The notes: a model not told the origin generated them from the sequence alone. A DNA stretch of 55,081 nt from Burkholderiaceae bacterium (GCA_004299095.1 SCQQ01000058.1:1-55081); one strand, 5' to 3'. Shown: positions 9,801-17,863, counted from the first letter of the stretch. Made by a program: numbers and translations.

Positions 9801-10663
9801 GCCACGTCGCCGTGAAGGCGTGGGAAGCGCTCTCGGCGCACACCGGCCGCGAGCACGCACATCTGGCGCACCCGCGCGAGCACGAAAAAATCCGCTTCCG
9901 CGACATTCAGGCGCAGCCGCGCAAGATCATTTCGTCGCCCACCTGGTCGGGGCTGGAAAGCGACGAGGTGAGCTACAACGCCGGCTACACCAACGTGCAC
10001 GAGCTGATTCCGTGGCGCACGCTGTCCGGCCGACAGCAGTTCTACCAGGACCACCCGTGGATGCGCGATTTCGGCGAGGGCTTTGCGACCTATCGCCCGC
10101 CGGTGGACCTGAAAACGCTGGCCGCGGTGCAAGGCCTCAAGCCCAACGGCAACACCGAACTGGCGCTCAACTTCATCACGCCGCACCAGAAGTGGGGCAT
10201 CCACAGCACCTACGGTGACAACCTGCTGATGCTTACCATGAACCGCGGCGGACCGGTGGTGTGGATCAGCGAGGAAGACGCGAAGCGCGGCGGCATCCAG
10301 GACAACGACTGGGTCGAGCTCTTCAACGCCAACGGCGCGATCGCGGCGCGCGCGGTCGTGAGCCAGCGCGTCAAGCCCGGCATGGTGATGAAGTACCACG
10401 CGCAGGAAAAGACCATCAACACGCCCGGATCGGAAATCACCGGCACGCGCGGCGGCATCCACAACTCGGTGACGCGCATCGTCTTGAAGCCCACCCACAT
10501 GATCGGCGGCTACGCGCAACTGAGCTGGGGCTTCAACTACTACGGAACCATCGGCACGAACCGCGACGAATTCGTGCTGGTGCGCAAGATGAAACGGGTC
10601 GATTGGCTTGATGGCGAAGGCCATGACGAAATGACGGCGGCTGCGCCGGCCATGACGAAATGA
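6869..10663 (+). CDS. narG: Respiratory nitrate reductase alpha subunit NarG
   Basis: The 1264-residue catalytic subunit reduces nitrate to nitrite at a molybdenum bis-MGD centre on the cytoplasmic side of the membrane. The FS0 iron-sulfur cluster ligands are visible: His50, Cys54, Cys58 (THGVNCTGSC) and Cys93 (PRGCSRG). The molybdenum ligand is Asp223 in the block YCDLPPSSP. The length is that of the membrane-bound NarG type, and there is no Tat signal, as expected for a cytoplasm-facing enzyme. The ATG at 6869 follows GAGGAG. The final residues (EGHDEMTAAAPAMTK) are encoded by a duplicated 14-base sequence that is likely not conserved. NarH, NarJ and NarI follow in the usual order. Confidence 0.98.
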   Translation: MSHLLDRLTYFQQPREAFSGDHGRTTGEDRTWEDGYRGRWAHDKIVRSTHGVNCTGSCSWKIYVKGGIVTWETQQTDYPRTRPDLPNHEPRGCSRGASYSWYLYSASRVKYPLVRGRLLKHWRAALAVSKTPVDAWASIVENAEARRDWHRQRGLGGFVRSHWDEVNQMIAAANVYTIKTHGPDRIVGFSPIPAMSMISYSSGVRYLSLIGGVALSFYDWYCDLPPSSPQTWGEQTDVPESADWYNSTFIIAWGSNVPQTRTPDAHFFTEVRYKGAKTVAVTPDYSEVAKLSDVWLHPKQGTDAAMAMAMGHVILKEFYFDQRSAYFDDYARRYTDLPLLVALKERTLEDGRTVLVPDRTLRAADFTDQLDQPNHPDWKTVAFDGDGRVVVPNGSIGFRWGDTTGRWNLEAKEARSGQEVRLTLSVLEDGALAHDVADVAFPYFGGVVNPHFEGNDQGSDVMVQRVPITHLELDGHGVRGRVAVATVFDLLAGSYGVPRGLEGEGTSDGYDANAPFTPAWQERITGVPREQVIGIARQFADNADKTHGKSMVIIGAGMNHWYHCDMGYRAIINMLMLCGCIGQSGGGWSHYVGQEKLRPQTGWTALTFALDWLRPPRQQNSTSFFYAHSDQWRYEKLRAHEILSPLASPERHGESMIDYNVRAERMGWLPSAPQLQTNPLQVAKDAEKAGLDPKDHVVQGLKDGSLKMSCEDPDHPANWPRNMFVWRSNLMGSSGKGHEYFLKHLLGTTHGVQGKDLGAEDTKPEEVAWHDQAPEGKLDLLVTLDFRMSTTCLYSDVVLPTATWYEKNDLNTSDMHPFIHPLSTAVDPAWEARSDWEIYKGLAKTFSDVCAGHLGVEKDVVLTPLMHDTPAELAQPYGAQEWKRGEAELVPGLTAPQITVVERDYPNTYKRFTALGPLLDKLGNGGKGINWDTQTEIEQLGDLNGRVREEGVSQGRPRIVSDIDATEVVMMLAPETNGHVAVKAWEALSAHTGREHAHLAHPREHEKIRFRDIQAQPRKIISSPTWSGLESDEVSYNAGYTNVHELIPWRTLSGRQQFYQDHPWMRDFGEGFATYRPPVDLKTLAAVQGLKPNGNTELALNFITPHQKWGIHSTYGDNLLMLTMNRGGPVVWISEEDAKRGGIQDNDWVELFNANGAIAARAVVSQRVKPGMVMKYHAQEKTINTPGSEITGTRGGIHNSVTRIVLKPTHMIGGYAQLSWGFNYYGTIGTNRDEFVLVRKMKRVDWLDGEGHDEMTAAAPAMTK

Positions 10664-10726
10664 AAGGGATCACCCGTCGTGCGCAGAGCGCGTCATTGAA
10701 GCGAAGCGAAGTCATTTCGTCATTGG
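10621..10726. repeat. Direct and inverted 14-bp repeats at the narG-narH junction
   Basis: The sequence CCATGACGAAATGA occurs at 10621-10634 and again at 10650-10663, where it forms the narG stop. A near-exact inverted copy, TCATTTCGTCATTGG with one extra T, lies at 10712-10726. The transcript could fold the last narG codons onto the narG-narH gap. The 79-base gap is large for this operon. A role in differential expression or mRNA processing is possible but not shown. Confidence 0.6.
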
Positions 10727-10742
10727 ACAGAAGGAACCCGAC

Positions 10743-12269
10743 ATGAAAATCCGCGCCCAGATCGGCATGGTGCTGAACCTCGACAAGTGCATCGGCTGCC
10801 ATACCTGCTCGGTCACATGCAAGACCACTTGGACCAACCGCGAAGGCATGGAGTACGCGTGGTTCAACAACGTCGAGACCAAGCCCGGCATCGGCTACCC
10901 CAAGGAATGGGAAAACCAGGACAAGTGGCACGGCGGCTGGATGCGCAAAGCCGACGGCTCCATCGTGCCGCGCCAGGGCGGCAAGTGGAAGCTCCTGATG
11001 AAGATCTTCGCCAATCCGCACCTGCCGCAGATCGACGATTACTACGAGCCGTTCACCTACGACTACGCGCACCTGCAAACCGCGCCCGAGTCCAAGGCGC
11101 CACCCACCATGCGGCCGCGCAGCCTGATCAGTGGCGAGCGCATCGAAAAAATCGAATGGGGTCCGAACTGGGAGGAACTGCTGGGCGGCGAATTCGCCAA
11201 GCGCGCCAGGGACGTGAACTTCGACCAGGTGCAGAAGAACATGTACTCGCAGTACGAGAGCACCTTCATGATGTATTTGCCGCGCCTGTGCGAGCACTGC
11301 CTGAACCCGGCGTGCGTGGCGTCGTGCCCGTCGGGCGCGATCTACAAGCGCGAGGAAGACGGCATCGTCTTGATCGACCAGGACAAGTGCCGCGGCTGGC
11401 GCATGTGCGTCTCGGGCTGCCCGTACAAGAAGATCTACTTCAACTGGAAGACCGGCAAGGCCGAGAAGTGCACCTTCTGCTATCCGCGCATCGAGGCCGG
11501 GCTGCCCACGGTGTGCTCGGAAACCTGCGTCGGCCGCATCCGCTATCTCGGCGTGCTGCTGTACGACGCCGATCGCATCCAGGAAGCCGCGAGCGTCGAG
11601 CGCGACCGCGACCTGTACCAGGCACAGCTCGACATCTTTCTCGATCCGAACGACCCGGAAGTGATCGCGCAGGCGAAGAAGGACGGCATTCCCGACGCCT
11701 GGATGGACGCCGCGCGCAACAGCCCGGTCTACAAGATGGCGGTGGAGTGGAAGATCGCTTTCCCGCTGCACCCCGAATACCGCACGCTGCCGATGGTGTG
11801 GTACATCCCGCCGCTCTCACCCATCACGGCGGCGGCCAACGCCGGCCACGTCGGCGTCAACCGCGAGCTGCCCAACGTGGCCGAACTGCGCATTCCGGTG
11901 CAGTACCTCGCCAACCTGCTGACCGCGGGCGACACCCTGCCGGTGGTGCGCGCGCTGGAACGCATGCTGGCGATGCGCGCCTACCAGCGCGGCGTGCACG
12001 TCGAGCAGCGCCAGAACCTGGCGGTGCTGGAGCAGGCCGGGCTCACCGCGCACGAAGTGGAGGACATGTACCAGATCCTTGCCATCGCCAACTACGAAGA
12101 CCGCTTCGTCATCCCCACCAGCCACCGCGAATACGCCGAAAACACGTTCGACATCCGCGGCAGTTGCGGCTTCTCGTTCGGCAACGGCTGCTCGGATGGC
12201 ACGAGTGAACTCAGCATCTTCGGCAGCAAGAAGAAGCGCACGTTCCCGTCGATCACGTTTGCGTCCTAG
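10743..12269 (+). CDS. narH: Respiratory nitrate reductase beta subunit NarH
   Basis: The 508-residue electron-transfer subunit passes electrons from NarI haems to NarG through four iron-sulfur clusters. All cysteine groups are visible: Cys16/19/22/26, Cys183/186/191/195, Cys216/222/226 and Cys243/246/258/262. In the third group a Trp (219, CRGWRMC) replaces one Cys, the classic mark of the [3Fe-4S] cluster of NarH. An AAGGA site precedes the ATG. The C-terminal part (RGSCGFSFGNGCSDG) is normal for the family. It lies 79 bases after narG and 11 bases before narJ. Confidence 0.98.
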   Translation: MKIRAQIGMVLNLDKCIGCHTCSVTCKTTWTNREGMEYAWFNNVETKPGIGYPKEWENQDKWHGGWMRKADGSIVPRQGGKWKLLMKIFANPHLPQIDDYYEPFTYDYAHLQTAPESKAPPTMRPRSLISGERIEKIEWGPNWEELLGGEFAKRARDVNFDQVQKNMYSQYESTFMMYLPRLCEHCLNPACVASCPSGAIYKREEDGIVLIDQDKCRGWRMCVSGCPYKKIYFNWKTGKAEKCTFCYPRIEAGLPTVCSETCVGRIRYLGVLLYDADRIQEAASVERDRDLYQAQLDIFLDPNDPEVIAQAKKDGIPDAWMDAARNSPVYKMAVEWKIAFPLHPEYRTLPMVWYIPPLSPITAAANAGHVGVNRELPNVAELRIPVQYLANLLTAGDTLPVVRALERMLAMRAYQRGVHVEQRQNLAVLEQAGLTAHEVEDMYQILAIANYEDRFVIPTSHREYAENTFDIRGSCGFSFGNGCSDGTSELSIFGSKKKRTFPSITFAS

Positions 12270-12280
12270 GAGGCCCGGTC

Positions 12281-12994
12281 ATGTTCAAGAAACCCGAGAT
12301 TCCCATGCAGTACACGCTGCGCGCTCTGGCGCGGTTGCTGAGCTACCCGGATGCCGAATTGCGCGAGCAGGTGCCGGCGCTGCTGGCCGCGATGCGCGAG
12401 GAGGCTGCGCTGGTACCCGCACGGCTGCAGGAGTTGGCAGCGCTGGCACGCCACATTGCTGCGGCCGATGCTTACGAAGTGGAAGAGCGCTACGTGGGCA
12501 CTTTCGACTGCAGCCGGCGCACGTCGCTGCTGCTGTTCGAGCACGTGCACGGCGATTCGCGCGAGCGCGGCCAGGCGCTGGTGGACCTGCTGCAAACCTA
12601 CGAGCGCGCCGGCTTGCACTACGACGGCAAGGAGTTGCCCGACCACTTGCCGGTGGTGCTGGAGTTCGCGTCCACGCAGCCGCCGGAGCTGGCGCGCCCG
12701 TTCCTCGGGGAAATGGCGCACATCCTGAACGCGCTCTTTACCGCGCTGGTCGCTGTCGAGAGCCCGTACGCCAGCGCCATCGCCGCCGTGCTGGAACTGG
12801 CCGGCGAACAGGCGCAGACCGTGGACATCCCGCCCGAGCCCGATCGCGACGAGGACTGGGGCGAGCCGCCCGCCTTCGACGGCATCGCCATGGCCGGGCA
12901 GCGCCGGCCCGACACCCGGGCACAGCGCAAGCCGCCCGAAATCCGCTTCGTCGAAACCGAAGACGCCGCGCAACTCGAAGGAGCCGTGCAATGA
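12281..12994 (+). CDS. narJ: Nitrate reductase assembly chaperone NarJ
   Basis: NarJ is a cytoplasmic TorD-family chaperone that binds the NarG N-terminus and holds NarGH until the molybdenum cofactor is inserted and NarI is bound; it is not part of the final enzyme. The 237-residue protein has the characteristic RALARLLSYPD start and the SLLLFEHVHGDSRERGQAL block. The start at 12281 follows an AGGAGG site; a second ATG lies eight codons downstream. The acidic C-terminal tail after about residue 180 is variable in the family. The stop overlaps the narI start by 4 bases. Confidence 0.95.
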   Translation: MFKKPEIPMQYTLRALARLLSYPDAELREQVPALLAAMREEAALVPARLQELAALARHIAAADAYEVEERYVGTFDCSRRTSLLLFEHVHGDSRERGQALVDLLQTYERAGLHYDGKELPDHLPVVLEFASTQPPELARPFLGEMAHILNALFTALVAVESPYASAIAAVLELAGEQAQTVDIPPEPDRDEDWGEPPAFDGIAMAGQRRPDTRAQRKPPEIRFVETEDAAQLEGAVQ

Positions 12995-13719
12995 CCGCCT
13001 GGATCGACACCCTGCTGTTTGGCTTCTACCCCTACATCTGCATGACGGTGTTCCTGGTGGGGAGCTGGATCCGCTTCGACCGCGACCAGTACACGTGGAA
13101 AAGCGATACCTCGCAACTGCTGCGCAACGACGCGCGCCTGAAGTGGGGTAGCTATCTATTCCACATCGGCGTGCTGTTCCTGTTCTTCGGCCACTTCGTC
13201 GGCATGCTGACACCGCACGCGCTGTATTCGCCGTTCATCAGCTCGGGTGGCAAGCAGGTGCTGGCGATGGTCTCGGGTGGCATCGCGGGCGTGATGGCGT
13301 TCGTCGGCGTCAGCCTGCTGCTGCACCGGCGTCTCACCGACCGGCGCGTGCGCGCCACGTCGAAAACCAGCGACATCGTGCTGCTCTGGATTTTCTGGGT
13401 GCAGCTCGCGCTGGGACTCGCGACCGTGCCGCTCTCTGGCCAGCACCTGGACGGCTCCATGATGGTGGTGCTCGCCGAGTGGGGCCAGCGCATCGCCACG
13501 TTCCGCTCGGGCGCGGTGGGAATGCTCACGCCCGTGAGCTGGGTGTTCAAGGCGCACCTGTTCCTCGGCATGACGATCTTTTTGATCTTCCCGTTCACGC
13601 GCCTGGTGCACATCTGGAGCGGCTTCGCGTCGCTGGCGTACGTGCTGCGGCCCTACCAACTGGTGCGCTCGCGGCGCCTGAACCTGCCGCGCAAAGCCGT
13701 TGGCGCGGCCGAGGAGTAA
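12991..13719 (+). CDS. narI: Nitrate reductase gamma subunit NarI (cytochrome b)
   Basis: The 242-residue membrane subunit oxidises quinol and passes electrons to NarH through two b haems. Five membrane segments are visible. Candidate haem ligands are His58 and His68 (SYLFHIG, FFGHFVG) and the two histidines of the last segments (FKAHLF and RLVHIWS). The start at 12991 follows AAGGAG within narJ and overlaps the narJ stop as ATGA, so translation is coupled. The frame is open further left inside narJ, but that extension is a shadow. Confidence 0.97.
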   Translation: MTAWIDTLLFGFYPYICMTVFLVGSWIRFDRDQYTWKSDTSQLLRNDARLKWGSYLFHIGVLFLFFGHFVGMLTPHALYSPFISSGGKQVLAMVSGGIAGVMAFVGVSLLLHRRLTDRRVRATSKTSDIVLLWIFWVQLALGLATVPLSGQHLDGSMMVVLAEWGQRIATFRSGAVGMLTPVSWVFKAHLFLGMTIFLIFPFTRLVHIWSGFASLAYVLRPYQLVRSRRLNLPRKAVGAAEE

Positions 13720-13729
13720 GGAGCGATTC

Positions 13730-14527
13730 ATGTCAACTGCCACTCAATCTTTCGAAACCACACCGGCGCCGATGGCTCGCGTGAATGGCATCGCGCTGCA
13801 CGCTGCAGGCGAAGCGCTCGCGCCGACCGAACTGCGCCAGCGCGCCTGCACCGAACTGCTGCGCCAGCGCGCGCAGGAAGCGGGCTTGCTGGCAGCCGGC
13901 GACCTGCCTGATGCCGACGGCGTCATCAGCGACGCCGCCACGCAAGCGATCGAGCAATTGCTGGAGCAGGAACTCGACGTTCCCGAACCTTCGGAAGAAG
14001 CGGGCCGCCGCTATCACGCATCCCACCCCGAGTTGAACAGCCAGGGCGAACGCGTGCACGTGCGCCACATCCTGTTTGCCGTAACGCCTGGCGTCAACGC
14101 CATGCGCCTGGCCCAGCGCGCCGAGCGTGTCCTGCTCGACGTGCGCTGTGCCGACGACGCTGGCGCCTCTTTTGCGGTGGCTGCGCGGGAATGGTCCAAC
14201 TGCCCGAGCAGCGCGGAGGGCGGCGACCTCGGTTGGCTCACGCGCGCCGACTGCGCGCCCGAGTTCGCGCGCGAGCTGTTCGGCACGGCGGAAATCGGCG
14301 TGCTCTCACGCCTGGTGCGAACGCGTTTCGGCCTGCACGTGGTGGATGTCCAGGCGCGCGAGGCGGGGCGTGCCGTGGCGTTCGACGATGTGCGCACCGC
14401 CGTCGCGCAGCAGTTGCGCCAGCAAAGCTGGAGCAACGCGCTGCGCCAGTATCTGCAACTGCTGGCGGGCGCAGCCGAGCTCGAAGGCGTTGCCATGGAC
14501 GCGGCCGCGACGCCGCTGGTGCAGTAG
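13730..14527 (+). CDS. Parvulin-type peptidyl-prolyl isomerase in the nar operon
   Basis: A 265-residue PpiC/NifM-like protein. The parvulin domain spans about residues 110-225 (RVHVRHILFAV ... GGDLGWLTR ... SRLVRTRFGLHVVDV). The N-terminal 100 residues are helical and charged. No signal peptide or membrane segment is visible, so it should act in the cytoplasm, unlike most SurA or PrsA parvulins. The ATG at 13730 follows AAGGAG immediately after the narI stop, so it is very likely the fifth gene of the reductase operon. A role in folding or maturation of NarGH is inferred from context, by analogy with NifM helping nitrogenase. Confidence 0.88.
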   Translation: MSTATQSFETTPAPMARVNGIALHAAGEALAPTELRQRACTELLRQRAQEAGLLAAGDLPDADGVISDAATQAIEQLLEQELDVPEPSEEAGRRYHASHPELNSQGERVHVRHILFAVTPGVNAMRLAQRAERVLLDVRCADDAGASFAVAAREWSNCPSSAEGGDLGWLTRADCAPEFARELFGTAEIGVLSRLVRTRFGLHVVDVQAREAGRAVAFDDVRTAVAQQLRQQSWSNALRQYLQLLAGAAELEGVAMDAAATPLVQ

Positions 14528-14551
14528 CCGGACGACCCAAGGAGCCACCCC

Positions 14552-14986
14552 ATGAACACCGAAATCCATCATTTCGACGACCTGCTGGACATAGCGCGGG
14601 CGCAGCGCGAGCGCCAGCGCCTGCTGTTCGTTTTCGTCGGCACTGAACTGCCGGAGAACGCCACTGCCGAACAGCGCGCCTGCTTCGAAGATGGCGACGG
14701 CGGCGCGCTGGTGCCGCTGATGTGCGCCGACAAACTGCCCGAGGACGTGGCGTCGTTCGACGCGCTGCTGGCAGAGTCGCAGCAGTTCGAGCACCCGAGC
14801 CGGCCGTGGCAACTCGTTTTCACCGCGGCGCTCGGTGGCACCACGACCGACGCGCCGGCCGAAAGCGACGTCGGGCCTGTGCTGGACCGCATGGTCGAAG
14901 CGGTCAAGACCGGCATGCTCGATTCCTACTTGCCGTTCAACCGCAAAGGCGAGCCGGTGCGGTTGCAGGGCCGCAGTGGCGATTGA
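14552..14986 (+). CDS. Conserved hypothetical protein, last gene of the nar operon
   Basis: A 144-residue soluble protein of unknown function. It begins MNTEIHHFDDLLDIARAQ and has the conserved-looking blocks LLFVFVGTELPE, GALVPLMCADK and VEAVKTGMLDSYLPFNR. No metal-binding, nucleotide-binding or membrane motif is evident. A CAAGGAG site precedes the ATG and only 24 bases separate it from the parvulin gene, so it belongs to the nar transcript. Similar short proteins in betaproteobacteria are, as I recall, sometimes labelled ribonucleotide reductase subunit alpha; at this size that label cannot be right. A role in nitrate respiration is only suggested by position. Confidence 0.75.
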   Translation: MNTEIHHFDDLLDIARAQRERQRLLFVFVGTELPENATAEQRACFEDGDGGALVPLMCADKLPEDVASFDALLAESQQFEHPSRPWQLVFTAALGGTTTDAPAESDVGPVLDRMVEAVKTGMLDSYLPFNRKGEPVRLQGRSGD

Positions 14987-15050
14987 GGCACGGGGGCAGA
15001 AGCGCGCTCCACGGACATCAAAAACCGAGGCGACATCGCATCCTTTTGAT

Positions 15051-15160
15051 CATTCCCGCGCAGACCGGAATCCACGCTTGCGTTTCGCTCCGTCCCATCG
15101 CGTTCGCGCCGTCGGGGCGCCGGCGCAACTGGCGAGCTGGATACCCGCCTGCGCGGGCAT
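15051..15160. repeat. Intergenic palindromic repeat block (BIME-like)
   Basis: Two inverted imperfect copies of a motif around ATTCCCGCGCAGACCGGAAT (15052-15071) and its reverse (about 15139-15159, GGATACCCGCCTGCGCGGGC) flank a GC-rich spacer. In translation this type of element gives VDSGLRGND-like strings, known from dispersed intergenic repeats of many Beta- and Gammaproteobacteria. It lies in the otherwise gene-free 14987-15393 interval after the nar operon, where it may terminate or stabilise transcripts. Confidence 0.65.
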
Positions 15161-15393
15161 GGCGGGCTTTTGATTGCGGAAACCGTCCTGACGTTTGTGT
15201 GCAAAGCGTCTTCCTTTGATTTCCGACTCTGGAGTGGCCGGACCCGGGCAGCAAAACGGCGTGCGGCACGCCGCCTTTGGGCCGCTCGCCGAGTACGTGC
15301 CCCGCCAACCGGGTCAGCCCGGTCGATCAAACACGAGCGTCCCGGAGTTGCGCTGTGTATGCTCAACCCGATCCCGCTTCGAACGCACCCGCC

Positions 15394-16080
15394 ATGACAC
15401 TCCAGACCCAACGCATCTCCGCCATCACCGTAGATTCCTACAGCACGCTGCTGGACGTCGACAGCGCCGCCGGCGCCTTGAACGGCATCGTTGCCGACAG
15501 CGCGCGCGTGGCCGCCGCCTGGCGCCAGCAGTCGCTGATTTACGCAACCACGTGCAATTTCATCGGCCACTACCGCACGTTTTACGAACTGAACCGCGCG
15601 GCGCTGGTGTACGCGCTGGCGCGCGAGGGCCTGCGGCCGGCAGCGCCGGACGTCGACCGGGTCCTTGCGATCTACCATGACCTGCAGCCGTTCGGCGATG
15701 TGCGCACGGGCATCGCGAAGTTGCGCGACATGGGCTACCCGGTGTGGGTTGTCTCAAACGGCGACCCGGACATGCTGCAGTCGCTGGTGCGCGACGCGCA
15801 CATCGAAGACGTGGTGAGCGGCATCGTCAGCGCGCACGAAATCCGCCGCTACAAGCCCGCCGCGGAGATCTACCAGCACGCGGCGCGGCGCATCGGCCAA
15901 CCCACCTGGGCGCTCGCGCACGCCAGCGCCGCCTGGTTCGACGTCGCGGGCGCCATGCACGCCGGCATGCAGGGCGTGTGGATGAATCGCAAGGATGAGC
16001 CGGCGGAAGTGTTCGGTCCGTTCCCGCCGCCCGATTTGACCGTGAGCGGGTTCAATCAACTGATTGCCGCGCTGGATTAG
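15394..16080 (+). CDS. HAD-superfamily hydrolase, haloacid dehalogenase type II-like
   Basis: A 228-residue cytoplasmic protein. Motif I is ITVDSYSTLLDV with Asp14 as the expected nucleophile, followed by a helical cap of roughly 80 residues. Motif II is VVSNGD, the conserved lysine lies in RRYKPAAEIY, and the last motif is FDVAGAMHAG. The pattern is closest to (S)-2-haloacid dehalogenases, which remove halide from short carboxylic acids, but the subfamily includes many phosphatases. The frame is open upstream to 15277; ATG 15394 was chosen because the protein then starts at the fold boundary. No linked dehalogenation genes are present. Confidence 0.85.
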   Translation: MTLQTQRISAITVDSYSTLLDVDSAAGALNGIVADSARVAAAWRQQSLIYATTCNFIGHYRTFYELNRAALVYALAREGLRPAAPDVDRVLAIYHDLQPFGDVRTGIAKLRDMGYPVWVVSNGDPDMLQSLVRDAHIEDVVSGIVSAHEIRRYKPAAEIYQHAARRIGQPTWALAHASAAWFDVAGAMHAGMQGVWMNRKDEPAEVFGPFPPPDLTVSGFNQLIAALD

Positions 16081-16148
16081 GCAGCGCCCGTGCCGGACCT
16101 GCCTTCCAACCGCCGGACTGCCGCGCGGACAACCACCAAGGAGCCGTG

Positions 16149-16949
16149 ATGAGCAAAGAATCCATGATCGCGTCGTTCGATGGCACGCGCCTTTTCATGA
16201 AAACAGACGTCGGCATCAACCCGAGGGCCATCGCCATCGTCGTCCATGGCCTGTGCGAGCACCAGGGGCGCTACGACTACCTCACGAAAAAGCTCACTGA
16301 ACGCCATTTCGGCGTCTACCGCTTCGACCACCGCGGCCACGGGCGTTCCGAAGGCCAGCGCATCTACTACCGCGATTTCAACGACATGCTGGACGACGTG
16401 AACGTCGTCGTCGATCTGGCGCACCGGGAAAATCCGGCGCTGCCGGAGTTCCTCGTTGGGCACAGCATGGGCGGCTTTGCCGTCACCACCTATGGCATGA
16501 AGTACCCGGGCAACGTGAAAGGCATCGTCGCGTCGGCTGGCGTCACGCGCATGAACACTGACCTCAGCGCGCCGCCCGGCATGCCGCCGGAAGATTACTT
16601 CGACAACGCGCTTTCGGCCGGCATCTGCAGCGACCCGGCCGTGGTCGCGGCCTACAACGCCGATCCGCTGGTGGAAAAGAAGATTTCCTTCGGCCTCACC
16701 TACGCGCTTGCCGCGGGCGTCAAGTGGAACAAGGAAAACTCAGGCCAGTTCATCGATCCGGTCTTGCTGCTGCACGGTGCCAATGACCCGCTCGTGAGCG
16801 AAAAAGATTCGCGCCAGCTCTTCGGCGACATCGCGTCCAAAGACAAGTCGCTGCGCATCTACGCCCATCTGCTGCACGAAATCTTCAACGAACCGAGCAA
16901 GGACGAGGTGATCGGGGATGCGATCGAGTGGATGGCGCAGCGAGTGTGA
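16149..16949 (+). CDS. Alpha/beta hydrolase, lysophospholipase / monoacylglycerol lipase type
   Basis: A 266-residue serine hydrolase. The oxyanion region is VVHGLCEHQGRY, which with FDHRGHGRSEG is typical of the monoglyceride lipase group. The nucleophile elbow is GHSMGG with Ser106. The acid is the Asp in LLLHGANDPLVS and the base is the His in HLLHEIFNE. No signal peptide is seen. An in-frame GTG lies directly before the ATG; ATG 16149 is preferred because it stands five bases from AAGGAG. It converges on pdxY with 26 bases between the stops. The substrate is not known. Confidence 0.9.
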   Translation: MSKESMIASFDGTRLFMKTDVGINPRAIAIVVHGLCEHQGRYDYLTKKLTERHFGVYRFDHRGHGRSEGQRIYYRDFNDMLDDVNVVVDLAHRENPALPEFLVGHSMGGFAVTTYGMKYPGNVKGIVASAGVTRMNTDLSAPPGMPPEDYFDNALSAGICSDPAVVAAYNADPLVEKKISFGLTYALAAGVKWNKENSGQFIDPVLLLHGANDPLVSEKDSRQLFGDIASKDKSLRIYAHLLHEIFNEPSKDEVIGDAIEWMAQRV

Positions 16950-16975
16950 TTTGATGGCTGCGCCGAGAGGGTTCG

Positions 16976-17863
16976 CTACGTCAGCGCCTCGATCGAAACT
17001 TCCTTGGCCGTCTCCAGCGGCGTTTGCGCTGGCAGCAGCAACTCCGCGCAATGCGCCTCCTGGGTCAGTCGCAGCGCCTGCAGGACATGCGCGCAGGCGC
17101 TTGCCGCAGCCTGCGGCGGCTCCTGACCCGTGAGCCAGTGGCCCGTCAGCGCAGCGCTGAACAGGTCGCCGGTGCCTTTCGGGCAGGCATCGATTTTCGG
17201 GTGCGTGATTGCCCAGGCGTCGCGGCGCATGACCAGCGTGACTTGCATGGTTTCCTTGCCCCCCTGGGCGTGCGGCGTGCTGGTGACGGCGATCCATTGC
17301 AGGCGGCCGGCGAGGATCGTGCGCGCGGCAGCAACGGCGCTTGCCGTATCGGTGACTTCGCGGCCGGTGAGTTGCGCCAGCTCGAAATCGTTGGGCGTGG
17401 CGCCGATGGCGAGCGGCAGTAACTTCTGGCGATAGGCGTCGACCAGGCCGGGATCGACGTAAACGCCGTAGTCATGGTCGCCGATCACCGGATCGATGAC
17501 GATGCCCACGCCGGCCTGCAGCGCCGCACGCGCATCCAGCCAGTCGGCCAGCGCATCGGCCTGCGCCACGCTACCGAGATAGCCGCAGAGCACCGCCTTG
17601 AGGCGCTTGAGGGCGCCGCGCTGCACCAGGTCGTCCAGCCAGCCGCCGAACCAATCAATGGGCGTGGCACCGCCGTGCAGGCTGGCGTAGTGCGGCGTGT
17701 TGCTGAGGGTGACGGTGGGCACCGCGGCGGTCGTCAGGCCGAACGCCTGCAGCGTCGGCAGCGCAACGTTGTTGCCCACGCGGCCGTACACCACTTGCGA
17801 CTGGATCGAGACGACGTCGATCGCGAGCGGCACGGTGCCCGCGGGCGGCCAGCGCGTGCTCAT
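16976..17863 (-). CDS. pdxY: Pyridoxal kinase PdxY
   Basis: A 295-residue ribokinase-fold enzyme that phosphorylates pyridoxal, giving pyridoxal 5'-phosphate in the salvage pathway. Visible features are the start region IDVVSIQSQVVYGRVGNN, the substrate-loop sequence LSNTPHY, the IDPVIGDHDYGVYV block and the anion-hole motif KGTGDLFSAAL with the catalytic Asp. The ATG at 17861-17863 overlaps the stop of the upstream yggS gene by 4 bases, so the two are translationally coupled. The frame remains open upstream inside yggS, but that is a shadow. Length matches the family. Confidence 0.94.
   Translation of the reverse strand: MSTRWPPAGTVPLAIDVVSIQSQVVYGRVGNNVALPTLQAFGLTTAAVPTVTLSNTPHYASLHGGATPIDWFGGWLDDLVQRGALKRLKAVLCGYLGSVAQADALADWLDARAALQAGVGIVIDPVIGDHDYGVYVDPGLVDAYRQKLLPLAIGATPNDFELAQLTGREVTDTASAVAAARTILAGRLQWIAVTSTPHAQGGKETMQVTLVMRRDAWAITHPKIDACPKGTGDLFSAALTGHWLTGQEPPQAAASACAHVLQALRLTQEAHCAELLLPAQTPLETAKEVSIEALT

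Noticed and set aside
6692-10624. Two very long minus-strand frames opposite narG
   Set aside because: Both are antisense shadows of a GC-rich gene. NarG is complete with all cofactor ligands on the plus strand.
14552-14986. Calling the 144-aa nar-linked protein a ribonucleotide reductase alpha subunit
   Set aside because: The real subunit is several hundred residues longer and has radical-chemistry cysteines. This protein shows none of that.
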